Shown here: positions 6,231-12,266 of the stretch, in pieces | Position numbering within the stretch: position 1 is the stretch's first letter | Layout: each line of letters begins with the position of its first letter | Notes under the pieces: model-generated | Seen by the model: only the letters and a program-made list of their open reading frames with translations | Databases searched by the model: none | Told to the model about the DNA's origin: nothing | Position numbers and translations under genes: made by a program | Source of the DNA: Terriglobia bacterium | Lineage (GTDB): Bacteria > Acidobacteriota > Terriglobia > UBA7540 | Direction: 5' to 3' | DNA: 12,266 nt | Assembly: GCA_030036915.1 (NCBI GenBank) | Contig: JASHSC010000487.1 | Span: 1-12,266, forward strand

Positions 6231-6452
6231 CTACAGCGCTTCAAAGCACGGCCGATCCGGCGTGCAGGCGTCGAGTGAGACAAGCTGACCATCCGGCCCG
6301 AGCACCTTCTGCGTGTGCACGCACCAGCAGAGCTTGCCGCTGGAAGGCTGAACGGTAGGGTCCGGCTCGACGCCGATAAACATATCCTTATGGCGGATCA
6401 GGCTGCACTGCGATTTCGGTTCCACGGATTGCGGAGCAGGTTCAGCGAACAT
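6231..6452 (-). CDS. Small Cys-rich protein, fourth gene of the Mo-hydroxylase operon
   Basis: 73 residues, not recognised as a known family. It is supported as a real gene by a strong ribosome site (AAAGGAGAG, 5-6 bases before the ATG) inside the end of the FAD-subunit gene, and by a one-base stop/start overlap (TGATG at 6450-6454). Both point to coupled translation. It has five Cys: C16, C42 and C44 (LCWCVHTQKV), C63 and C69 (DACTPDRPCF). There is no signal peptide or membrane segment. The spacing CxC...C-x5-C could bind a metal or Fe-S cluster or form disulfides. Possible roles are an accessory subunit or a cofactor-insertion factor of the enzyme encoded upstream. These are inferences from position and composition only. 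Confidence 0.78.
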   Translation of the reverse strand: MFAEPAPQSVEPKSQCSLIRHKDMFIGVEPDPTVQPSSGKLCWCVHTQKVLGPDGQLVSLDACTPDRPCFEAL

Positions 6453-7438
6453 CAGGCCTCTCCTTTCGCGGCGCGCAGGATGGCGCGCTTCACCGCCACG
6501 CGGGCCAGTTGCACCTTGTAAGCGTTCATGGAAAGCGGCGTCGCCTTGCTGAGCGCGGCCTTGCCCGCTTCCGCGGCGACTGCTTCATCCACCGATTTGC
6601 CTTTCAGGGCTTCTTCGGCTTCGGGCGATGGCCACGGCGTTGGAGCGACGTGTCCCAGCACAACGCGCGCGCTCGAGACGTTTCCACCGCTCATCTTGAG
6701 CGCCACGGCGGCCGCAGCGAGCGGCCAATCCAGCGCTTCCTTCTGCCGAACCTCGTAGATGGCCATCTTTGCGCCACCGCCCGGCGGAACGCGGATTTCC
6801 GTCAGGATCTCGCCCGGACGCAGCGCCAGTTCGCTCTCCTGGTCGCTCTTGGGATTCACAAAGAGGTCCTGCACGGAAAGCTCGCGCTCGCCCTCGGGAC
6901 CGTGGATGCTCAGCTTGGTATTCAGGGCAATCAGGATGGGCGCGAGGCTCGAGGGATTCACGAAATAAGCCGGACCGGAATTTCCCAGAATGGCGTGATA
7001 GCGATTATCGCCCTCGGGAACCAGTGCCTTGCCGTTGTACACGGCCAGCAAGCCGAACCCGGCGCGATAATACCAGCAGCGAGGGCGCTGGCACAGGTCG
7101 CCGCCCACCGTGCCCGTGCTGCGAATTTGCTGGCTGTGGACGCCGCGCGCCGCCTCGGCGATGGCCGGGTAGGCCGCCGCCACTTCCTTGCTTTCCAGCA
7201 GCTCGTCAAGCGTTACCATTGCGCCCAGGCGCAGCCCGGCGCTTGATGAATGGGAAATCCTTCGGAGCTCGCCGACGTGCTGCAAGCTCACCAATCGTTT
7301 GGGTGCTGCCCCGCCGTCCTTCATCAGGCTGATTAAGTCGGTCCCGCCGGCCAGCGGCAGCGCCTCACCACCCGCATCGGCGAGCAGCTTTACAGCTTCC
7401 TGTGTAGATTTGGGACGCGCATATTCGAAGGCTTGCAT
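6452..7438 (-). CDS. FAD-binding (medium) subunit of xanthine dehydrogenase-family Mo hydroxylase
   Basis: 328 residues, typical for CoxM/XdhB/PaoB-type subunits. It holds FAD and takes electrons from the [2Fe-2S] subunit. The FAD_binding_5 domain (1-~215) starts with FEYARPKSTQEAVKLLADAG and has the pyrophosphate-binding loop LAGGTDLI (29-36) and the second loop TGTVGGDLCQRPRCWYYRAG (108-127). The C-terminal CO_dehydrogenase-type domain (about 225-325) includes REKEAL-like RQKEALDWPLAAAAVAL. The QRPRCWYYR block is of the PaoB/YagS kind, in which extra Cys bind a [4Fe-4S] cluster. Here only C116 and C121 occur in the block, and the following loop (FGLLAVYNGKALVPEGDNRY) has no Cys. The start overlaps the Mo-subunit stop by one base (TGATG) and has an AAGGGGGG ribosome site. 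It has no signal peptide and presumably folds with the Tat-bearing small subunit. Confidence 0.94.
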   Translation of the reverse strand: MQAFEYARPKSTQEAVKLLADAGGEALPLAGGTDLISLMKDGGAAPKRLVSLQHVGELRRISHSSSAGLRLGAMVTLDELLESKEVAAAYPAIAEAARGVHSQQIRSTGTVGGDLCQRPRCWYYRAGFGLLAVYNGKALVPEGDNRYHAILGNSGPAYFVNPSSLAPILIALNTKLSIHGPEGERELSVQDLFVNPKSDQESELALRPGEILTEIRVPPGGGAKMAIYEVRQKEALDWPLAAAAVALKMSGGNVSSARVVLGHVAPTPWPSPEAEEALKGKSVDEAVAAEAGKAALSKATPLSMNAYKVQLARVAVKRAILRAAKGEA

Positions 7439-9603
7439 CAGGCCATCCCCCCTTTCTCGAGAGCGGCAAGAACCTTGTCCGGGGTCAGGGGAATTGTGGG
7501 CACGCGCACGCCGATGGCATTGGCCACGGCGTTGGAAATGGCGGCACCGGGCGAAATTACCGGCGGTTCGCCCAGGCCAATCGTCCCGCGCTCGTCGTAG
7601 CCCGGCCCGGTCATCATGTGGACCACCAAGTCGCCGACGTCGCCGATTCCCGCGAGCTTGTAGAACTCCATGTTGTTGTTCAGCATGCGGCCGGTGATAC
7701 GGTCCATGATCTTCTCTTCAAACAGCGCGTACGTAACGCCCATAATCAGCGCGCCGTAGCACTGGCTCTCCGCGGTCTTCAAGTCGATGATCAGGCCGCA
7801 ATCCTGCACGGCCACCATCTTGTTGATCTTGATGAGGCCGGTTTCGGTGTCCACGGAGACGTCGGCCACGGTGCAGCCGCCCACGCCGCTATCGTTTAGC
7901 TTGCACGGGCTCATGCCGCGCGGCAAATTCCTGCCGAGGGCCTGAATGGGCTTCACTTGCAGCTTGGCGCAGGCCTCTTTCCAGCTCAGCCTCTTGGACG
8001 GGTCGTCCTTCGCCTGAATGTATCCGCCCACGACCACCAACTGGTCAGGCTGAACTCCCAGGCTGGGCGCCACGACTTCAAACAAGTGGTCGCGCGCGTC
8101 CACGGAGCCCCGGCGCGTCGAGGCGGAAACGCCGCCCACCGTCGTGCTGCCGCCCGAAGCCGAATCGGCGGGATACTTACTGTCGCCGATGTTCACCTTG
8201 ACGGCTTCCAGAGGCAGGCCGAAGGTCTCCGCCGCGACGATTCCGATTACCGTGCGCGTGCCGGTGCCCAGGTCCTGGCTTCCCATGTTCACTTCCACCG
8301 AACCATCCGGGTAGATGTTCACGCCGCAACTGCTGGGGTGCCCGGCGCCGCCCCAGGTGTGGATGCTGACTCCCATGCCGCGCTTGATTGTTCCCGATGT
8401 CTTGTCGCCGCGCGGGTGCCAGTTCTTCTGCCAGTCGGAAAGCTGCGCGCCGATCTTCAGCTCCTCGCGGTACACATCGCCGCGAGCGGAGAGGTCCGCG
8501 TTCTTGCTGAGGAACTCAATGGGGTCCATGTTCAGCTTGGCGGCCAAATCCTCCAGCGCGCACATGGTGAGGGCCGCCGCTTGCGGATGGTCGGGAGCGC
8601 GCCAGGCGCGCGCGGGGCCCGCGTTGGTGCTGATTGAGGTGTGTTGAGTCGTGATGTTGGGGATTCCGGTAAGAACGTAAGGAAGCGGGGGCATTCCCGC
8701 GCCCGGGAATCCGCCGCTGCCCCACGACTTCGAATCCCAGGCCACCAGTGTTCCGTCTTTTTGCGCCGCCACTTTAATGTTCGCAAAGGCCGAAGGCCGC
8801 GCGCCTGCCCCTTCCAGTTCCATATCTCGTTCCAGCATCAGCTTAACGGGCTGGCCGGCCTTGTGGGCCAATTGCGCCACGTGGATGCCCCATTCATCCG
8901 TGCCGAACTTGCTGCCGAATCCTCCTCCGATGTAATTGCAAATGGTCTCAATGTTCTTGTCCGAAACGTCCACGCCTTGCTTGCGCAGGCTGTCACCAAA
9001 TTGGCTGGGCAGGCCAGGAACGTTTTGGGTGGAAGAATGGGTCAGCAGATTATTGCCCGTCCACTGCGCCACGTTGCCATGCGATTCGAGGCAGCAATGC
9101 GTGATGGCGGCGATGCCGTAATAGCCTTCAGAAGTCACCACGTCGGGATCAGCGAAACCCTTCGCGGGATCGCCCTTGGTTTTGGTGGAAGCAGGCTTGG
9201 CATGGTCGCCGGCTTGCTCCAGATTCTCTTCGTTCACGAAAAAGGGAAGCTCCTCGAATTGCACCTTGATTTTGCTCAGCGCGTCGGTGGCGATTTCTTC
9301 GCTTTCGGCGGCGACGCAGATGATTTCATCACCCACCCAGTGGGTTTCATCCCCCACGCCCATCACCGCCAGGACGTTCTTCACGCCCGGCATTCTTTCT
9401 GCCTCGGAAGTGTCAATGCCGGTGATTTTGGCGTGGGCGTAAGGCGAGCGGTAGATTTTGGCAAAGAGCAGACCCGACGGATTGATGTCGTAGGTGTACT
9501 TGGCCCGGCCACTGGCCTTTTCGGGTCCATCGAGGCGCTTGATGCGCTTGCCGATCAGGCTGCGTTCGCCCGGCGGCGGCCAATCATATTTGCAGCTAGC
9601 CAT
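7438..9603 (-). CDS. Molybdopterin-binding large subunit of xanthine dehydrogenase/aldehyde oxidase-family enzyme
   Basis: 721 residues; binds the Mo-cytosine (or related) dinucleotide cofactor and carries the active site. Seen: an N-terminal Ald_Xan_dh_C domain (about 17-125: GKRIKRLDGPEKASGRAKYT, FAKIYRSPYAHAKI) and then the Mo-binding domains. Cofactor and active-site signatures are YIGGGFGSKFGTDEW (224-238), RAWRAPDHPQAAA (332-344), GSQDLGTGTRT (441-451), GVSASTRRGS (491-500) and GLGEPPVI, with E679 as the expected catalytic Glu. The HCCLESHGN segment (169-177) matches the conserved HxxLE region near the substrate channel. No CoxL-type AYxCSFR loop is seen, so it is not a form I carbon monoxide dehydrogenase; an aldehyde or N-heterocycle oxidising role is more likely. 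GGGAGGT lies 7 bases before the start, and the gene overlaps the small-subunit gene by 8 bases. The substrate is not determinable. Confidence 0.96.
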   Translation of the reverse strand: MASCKYDWPPPGERSLIGKRIKRLDGPEKASGRAKYTYDINPSGLLFAKIYRSPYAHAKITGIDTSEAERMPGVKNVLAVMGVGDETHWVGDEIICVAAESEEIATDALSKIKVQFEELPFFVNEENLEQAGDHAKPASTKTKGDPAKGFADPDVVTSEGYYGIAAITHCCLESHGNVAQWTGNNLLTHSSTQNVPGLPSQFGDSLRKQGVDVSDKNIETICNYIGGGFGSKFGTDEWGIHVAQLAHKAGQPVKLMLERDMELEGAGARPSAFANIKVAAQKDGTLVAWDSKSWGSGGFPGAGMPPLPYVLTGIPNITTQHTSISTNAGPARAWRAPDHPQAAALTMCALEDLAAKLNMDPIEFLSKNADLSARGDVYREELKIGAQLSDWQKNWHPRGDKTSGTIKRGMGVSIHTWGGAGHPSSCGVNIYPDGSVEVNMGSQDLGTGTRTVIGIVAAETFGLPLEAVKVNIGDSKYPADSASGGSTTVGGVSASTRRGSVDARDHLFEVVAPSLGVQPDQLVVVGGYIQAKDDPSKRLSWKEACAKLQVKPIQALGRNLPRGMSPCKLNDSGVGGCTVADVSVDTETGLIKINKMVAVQDCGLIIDLKTAESQCYGALIMGVTYALFEEKIMDRITGRMLNNNMEFYKLAGIGDVGDLVVHMMTGPGYDERGTIGLGEPPVISPGAAISNAVANAIGVRVPTIPLTPDKVLAALEKGGMA

Positions 9604-10234
9604 TGGCGTGACCTCCCTTCAGGGTCTTGGCTGCTTCCAGGACCGCCTCGCGAACTCCCGCGTAGGTGCCGCACCGGCATAGGTTGCCGCCCAAACCGTG
9701 TTCAACGTCCGCGAGCGTGGGGTTCGGATGCTTGTCCAGGAACGCCTTGCAGGCCACCACGAAACCCGGCGTGCAGAATCCGCACTGCTGCGCGTCGTTG
9801 TCCACAAACGCCGCCATCACCGGGTGGAGGTGCTCTTCCGTTCCCAAGCCCTCGATGGTCTCGATCTTGTGGCCCTCCGCTTCAATCGCCAGCACGTTGC
9901 AGGCATACACGGCGCGGCCATCCAGGATCACCGTGCAGGCCCCGCACACGCCGCGGTCGCACACTTTCTTCGCGCCGGTAATGTCGAGTTGATTCCGCAG
10001 GGCGTCAAGCAGAGTAACGCGAGGTTCAACCTTCAAACTGCGCGCCGCTCCGTTGATGTTCAGCGTGATGGGGACGGCACCCGGCCCGAGAACTTCCGAG
10101 GAATCCTCCGGCCGCGCGGCGACGGCCCCCGGCACGGGCAGCAGACCCGTCGAGACAGTTATGCCTGCCCCCTTCAGGAAATCGCGCCGCGAAAAACCAT
10201 CCTGGGGAGGCTTGGTCCTCTTCTTCTTACTCAT
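9596..10234 (-). CDS. Tat-exported [2Fe-2S] small subunit of the Mo hydroxylase
   Basis: 212 residues; relays electrons from the Mo site to FAD. A twin-arginine signal occupies the N-terminus (SRRDFLKGAGITVSTG, R16-R17, cleavage near AVAA at about 40), predicting export of the folded complex. The partners have no signals, so they would be carried with it, as known for PaoABC-type enzymes. The plant-ferredoxin-like cluster ligands are C92, C97, C100 and C112 (VCDRGVCGACTVILDGRAVY). The helical-domain cluster ligands are C151, C154, C186 and C188 (QQCGFCTPGF, NLCRCGTY). Q150 before C151 is the residue that usually contacts the Mo cofactor. The start has GAGGAG 6 bases upstream. It is the first gene of the operon, in the order small-large-medium-Cys-rich. 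All cluster ligands are present. Confidence 0.96.
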   Translation of the reverse strand: MSKKKRTKPPQDGFSRRDFLKGAGITVSTGLLPVPGAVAARPEDSSEVLGPGAVPITLNINGAARSLKVEPRVTLLDALRNQLDITGAKKVCDRGVCGACTVILDGRAVYACNVLAIEAEGHKIETIEGLGTEEHLHPVMAAFVDNDAQQCGFCTPGFVVACKAFLDKHPNPTLADVEHGLGGNLCRCGTYAGVREAVLEAAKTLKGGHANG

Positions 10235-10275
10235 GTTGGCTCCTCGTGAGGTGGAACAGCGTTTTGACGGCAGGT

Positions 10276-10355
10276 CGGGCGTTTAAGGGCGCCCGCTTTG
10301 GCTTCAATTCATCGGTGTGTCGCATACGTCCCTGAGTCCAGAGCACGTGATTATA
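10276..10355 (-). promoter_or_regulatory. Promoter and leader of the Mo-hydroxylase operon
   Basis: On the minus strand TGGTATAAT gives a perfect -10 hexamer (10355-10350) with an extended -10 TG. No good -35 is seen at 16-18 bases, as is normal for extended -10 promoters. The start would be near 10343, giving a leader of roughly 108 bases. Within it CGGGCG/CGCCCG (10295-10290 with 10281-10276, 8-base loop) can form a small hairpin. No Mo-cofactor riboswitch architecture is recognisable. Confidence 0.5.
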
Positions 10356-10587
10356 CCACCAGAAGAAGCTGGCGGGAGGAAAGAGGTTCATCGGCGATTT
10401 TCGCCCGGAGGTTGTGTTGTTGCCTGGCTGCTCCCAGCCGCGTTTAGATTGGGGGTGGGGAGAGCTGCGCGACCATGCGGGCGTGGTTCACCCGGCCGGG
10501 CCCTTGCAGCAATCCTCCTTGGGCAAAGGCGGAGACTATTGCGCCCCGGGGTCCCTCAAATTGGCCTGGTCGTCACCTCAGAAAAGA
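10356..10587. other. Intergenic sequence with no recognised gene
   Basis: Open frames here (for example from 10414 on the plus strand) have no family-like content and run into the palindromic repeat. Small hairpins occur: GGCGATTTTCGCC (about 10392-10404) and GGCTGCTCCCAGCC (about 10424-10437). Nothing else is supported. Confidence 0.4.
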
Positions 10588-10667
10588 CCCCTCACCCTAT
10601 CACCCCTTCGCCCCTCTTCCCTCTCCCCGGGGAGAGGGAAGAGGGGGAGGGGAGTTGGGGTGAGGGG
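10588..10667. repeat. Palindromic repeat (CCCCTCACCC type)
   Basis: Outer inverted ends CCCCTCACCC (10588-10597) and GGGTGAGGGG (10658-10667) enclose a perfect 36-bp palindrome at 10611-10646, each arm 18 bases with centre CCCC|GGGG. This CCCCTCACCC...CTCTCCCC arrangement is a style of short palindromic repeat seen in many bacterial genomes. The left end supplies the stop codon (10592-10594) and the last ~25 codons of the 435-residue gene on the minus strand. Confidence 0.85.
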
Positions 10668-11899
10668 GGTTGGTAGCGGTCGGCGATCACCGGCCTTTTT
10701 GTCTGCTCCGCTGGTAACTCGGGCGCCGGCTCGCCAATTTGCGATCTTTTATTTTCATGAACATCCCCGGATGCACCTGCATTTTTGCTCATTGGAGCGC
10801 GGGTGTCCCCGCCCGCGACGCGGACGCGGCTGAGGACAGCCGCGCTCCAGGCCTCTGGCTGCGGCTCACCTCTGCCGACCGCTGAATCCGGAATCCTTCC
10901 TCCTGAATCCTGTTTTCGGGAATTGGCAATCCGCAATTCCGAATCCTGCTCGTTCAATCTCAACTCCTGCCGACGCGCCTGCATTCCCGTCAAAATCTTG
11001 GTCAGCCGCCAGAACTCGCGGAAGCACGACTCCTCTTCGCGGCGCATCAGGGCGCGCTCCTGACTGGCTTTTCCCCACATGACGTCGCGGTCCGCGTCGG
11101 AAACGATGCCCGCCGCCTTGCGCATCTCGCGCGAGCACCGGAAAGTCTCCTCCAGCTCGTCCGCCAGGTCGCGTAGGTTCAGGCACAGAGGCTCTCGCTC
11201 GTCGCCCTCGGCCACCGGCTGGTCGGGCACCGGCAGGTCCAAATCGCTCACTGGCTCCTCGGCTTCCGCCGCCCGATAGTCCTGCCAATCGTCGTCCTCG
11301 GCCACCGCCTCATCTTTCGGCAGGGTCGTTGCACTTTGTGAAAATTGCGCGGGCTTGCGCAACTGCAGCAGCAATTTCAGAATTCCCCGGGCCATCGAGC
11401 CCCTCAAGCGCCCCATCGACTGGGTGAAATCACGCAGCAGGTTGGGTGTAACGTAGAACTCCGGGCGGCCGGCGAGGAGATAAATGCGGTTCAGGATGGC
11501 CATCGCTTCCTGGCGGCGCTGGCGGACCTGCCCGGTGAGCTCCTCCTTGATTTCCGTGAGCGTCTCGACGCGCTCGACCGCCAGGCTCTCCTGGATACGC
11601 TCGGCGCGGTCCATACGCCAGAGCAGGCGGGCGGTGCGCTCGACCAGCGCGGACTGGTAATCGCCCTGCGGCCGCCACTCCTCGTAGGCTGCATCGATAA
11701 GCTTACGCAATCGCGCCGGATCCTCTCCCAGAGCCACGAGGGCGTCCTCGCGAATCACCGAGTAATACCCGTGACGCAGGTTCGCCGCCCGCGCCCGCTC
11801 CTTGCCCGCAGGGGTTTTGGCCCCGCGCGACTTCCGGCCGTTGGCCCGGCGCGCGGCGCGTTGCGCTTCCGTCTTCTCAGGTTTCTTGACGAGTGACAT
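10592..11899 (-). CDS. Hypothetical protein with a repeat-derived C-terminal tail
   Basis: 435 residues, function unknown. The start is strong: AAAGGAGA lies 5-6 bases before the ATG. The N-terminus (10-45) has the basic motif RRANGRKSRGAKTPAGKERA followed by NLRHGYYS, which I associate with acidobacterial proteins of no known role. Residues 75-190 are charged and helical (VERTARLLWRMDRAERIQES). 195-235 is an acidic Pro/Glu/Asp linker. 240-315 is helical again (LADELEETFRCSREMRKAAG; ERALMRREEESCFREFWRLT). From about 318 the character changes. Residues 318-340 (NEQDSELRIANSRKQDSGGR) come from a GAATCC-rich stretch, 351-369 from the hairpin repeat at 10794-10848, and 411-435 from the palindrome at 10588-10667. 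The original stop has probably been lost, with the reading frame running into intergenic repeats. It has no signal peptide and is probably cytoplasmic. The N-terminal two thirds are a confident gene. Confidence 0.75.
   Translation of the reverse strand: MSLVKKPEKTEAQRAARRANGRKSRGAKTPAGKERARAANLRHGYYSVIREDALVALGEDPARLRKLIDAAYEEWRPQGDYQSALVERTARLLWRMDRAERIQESLAVERVETLTEIKEELTGQVRQRRQEAMAILNRIYLLAGRPEFYVTPNLLRDFTQSMGRLRGSMARGILKLLLQLRKPAQFSQSATTLPKDEAVAEDDDWQDYRAAEAEEPVSDLDLPVPDQPVAEGDEREPLCLNLRDLADELEETFRCSREMRKAAGIVSDADRDVMWGKASQERALMRREEESCFREFWRLTKILTGMQARRQELRLNEQDSELRIANSRKQDSGGRIPDSAVGRGEPQPEAWSAAVLSRVRVAGGDTRAPMSKNAGASGDVHENKRSQIGEPAPELPAEQTKRPVIADRYQPPSPQLPSPSSLSPGRGKRGEGVIG
10794..10848. 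repeat. Short inverted repeat with AGGA-loop hairpin, copy 1 (inside a CDS)
   Basis: Ends GGAGCGCGGGTGTCC and GGACAGCCGCGCTCC are inverted repeats matching at 14 of 15 positions. Inside, GCGGCTG-AGGA-CAGCCGC (10826 to about 10843) is a perfect 7-bp hairpin with a tetraloop. A related hairpin with compensatory changes is at 12169-12186. It lies within codons 351-369 of the 435-residue hypothetical protein. Confidence 0.7.
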
Positions 11900-11965
11900 G
11901 GTTCTCTCCTTTAGGAAAAGTGGCTAGAGCTTCGTTGCGTTGATAGGGCAATAGCATGAACTCGT

Positions 11966-12105
11966 GGAAGGGCGGGGCTGAAGCCCCGTCGTTACCCGGA
12001 CCGCACTCGAAAGGGGCCTTTAGGCCCTGAAGCGATGCGGCTTCAGGAGCTAAAGCCCCGCGACGCTGGCCCGTTTTGGCGGCGGGGCTGAAGCCCCGCC
12101 CTTCC
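11966..12105. repeat. 140-bp element with 14-bp perfect terminal inverted repeats
   Basis: The ends are GGAAGGGCGGGGCT (11966-11979) and AGCCCCGCCCTTCC (12092-12105), perfectly inverted. Each end also forms its own hairpin CGGGGC-TGAA-GCCCCG (11973-11988 and 12083-12098). The interior can fold through GGGGCCTTTAG/CTAAAGCCCC and CCTGAAGC/GCTTCAGG. No obvious target-site duplication is visible (flanks CTCGT and ATCGC). It lies about 66 bases upstream of the hypothetical gene's start and holds no gene of its own. The open frame crossing it on the minus strand is not believed. Confidence 0.8.
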
Positions 12106-12168
12106 ATCGCGACATGTACGCAGGTAAGTCTGGCTGCGTTCAATCTCTGTTCCTGCCGCGTTCCCGCA

Positions 12169-12188
12169 GCGGGTGAGGACACCCGCGC
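12169..12188. repeat. AGGA-loop hairpin, copy 2
   Basis: GCGGGTG-AGGA-CACCCGC is a perfect 7-bp stem with the same AGGA loop as 10826-10843. It differs from it by two changes that keep the base pair (C-G becomes G-C at the fifth pair). Only this hairpin and little of the flanking repeat is shared. Confidence 0.6.
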
Positions 12189-12193
12189 GACAA

Positions 12194-12211
12194 TGGACAG
12201 TGCACTGTCCA
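12194..12211. repeat. Perfect 18-bp palindrome
   Basis: TGGACAGTGCACTGTCCA reads identically on both strands and lies 6 bases from the AGGA-loop hairpin. It could be part of the same composite repeat or a dimeric protein-binding site. Nothing else is recognised from 12212 to the end of the window. Confidence 0.5.
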
Positions 12212-12266
12212 CTCTCCACTTAGCAACTCAGAGGCCATCCGGCTAGCTAAAACACCTTTTCGCGCT

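Noticed and set aside
6080..6292. Minus-strand open frame of 70 codons across the repeat copy at 6121-6227
   Set aside because: Most of it is the translation of the MITE-like repeat (a matching peptide can be read from the other copy). It competes with the end of the coupled 73-residue gene.
7438..9603. Form I carbon monoxide dehydrogenase (CoxL)
   Set aside because: The AYxCSFR active-site loop characteristic of form I CoxL is not seen, and the Tat-exported small subunit fits an aldehyde oxidase/PaoABC-like enzyme better.
8641..9981. Long plus-strand open frame (446 codons) opposite the Mo-hydroxylase large and small subunits
   Set aside because: The minus strand carries complete cofactor and Cys motifs of known subunits. 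The plus frame has no recognisable domain and is a codon-bias shadow of GC-rich coding DNA.
10317..10833. Plus-strand open frames (119 and 139 codons) crossing the palindromic repeat
   Set aside because: Low-complexity Pro/Arg/Gly translation of repeat and intergenic DNA, with no ribosome site of note.
10588..12211. CRISPR array
   Set aside because: Repeats here differ in type and spacing. There is no regular repeat-spacer pattern and no cas gene in the window.
11877..12212. Minus-strand open frame of 111 codons upstream of the hypothetical gene
   Set aside because: Composed almost entirely of the 140-bp element and the AGGA-loop repeat. It overlaps the strong ribosome site of the 435-residue gene.

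Overview
The window most likely comes from a soil-type Acidobacteriota genome or a close relative. This is inferred from the moderately high GC, the dense short interspersed repeats (GTAGGGGC, GGGGCTGAAGCCCC and CCCCTCACCC types), several exported protein families I associate with that phylum, and an N-terminal motif (ANGRKSRGAKTPAGKERA) that I also associate with it. No phylogenetic marker is present that would settle the taxonomy.

Layout. (1) 1-2610, plus strand: a NarL/DesK-type sensor kinase overlapping its response regulator by 4 bases, followed after a 388-base gap by a paralogous response regulator whose recognition helix is degenerate. (2) 2713-2956: the C-terminal half of a universal stress protein, broken by frameshifts. 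(3) 2995-3071, minus: tRNA-His(GTG) with encoded CCA and a recognisable promoter. (4) 3180-3287: a two-hairpin, MITE-like repeat, with an inverted sister copy at 6121-6227. (5) 3428-4138, plus: an exported acidobacterial protein of unknown function, converging on a minus-strand run of three exported proteins (5356-6015 DUF1326; 4594-5256 unknown; 4152-4580 with a C-terminal Cys motif). (6) 6231-10234, minus: a tightly overlapping four-gene operon. It encodes a Tat-exported xanthine dehydrogenase/aldehyde oxidase-family molybdenum hydroxylase ([2Fe-2S] subunit, Mo subunit, FAD subunit) and ends with a translationally coupled 73-residue Cys-rich protein I do not recognise. A strong extended -10 promoter lies at 10350-10355. 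(7) 10592-11899, minus: a 435-residue hypothetical protein. Its N-terminal two thirds look genuine, but its C-terminal third is translated from several kinds of short intergenic repeat. (8) 11900-12266: two more repeat types and a perfect 18-bp palindrome.

How the genes work together. The kinase/regulator pair is a transcriptional signalling module whose target is not visible here. The molybdenum enzyme should act in the periplasm, carried by the Tat signal of its small subunit. It would oxidise aldehydes or N-heterocycles and pass electrons through two [2Fe-2S] clusters to FAD. The exported proteins beside it share its strand and compartment, but a functional link is only inferred. No CRISPR array, integrase, transposase or defence cassette is visible. 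The most distinctive material is the repeat landscape, the Cys-rich fourth gene of the Mo-enzyme operon and the divergent second regulator.
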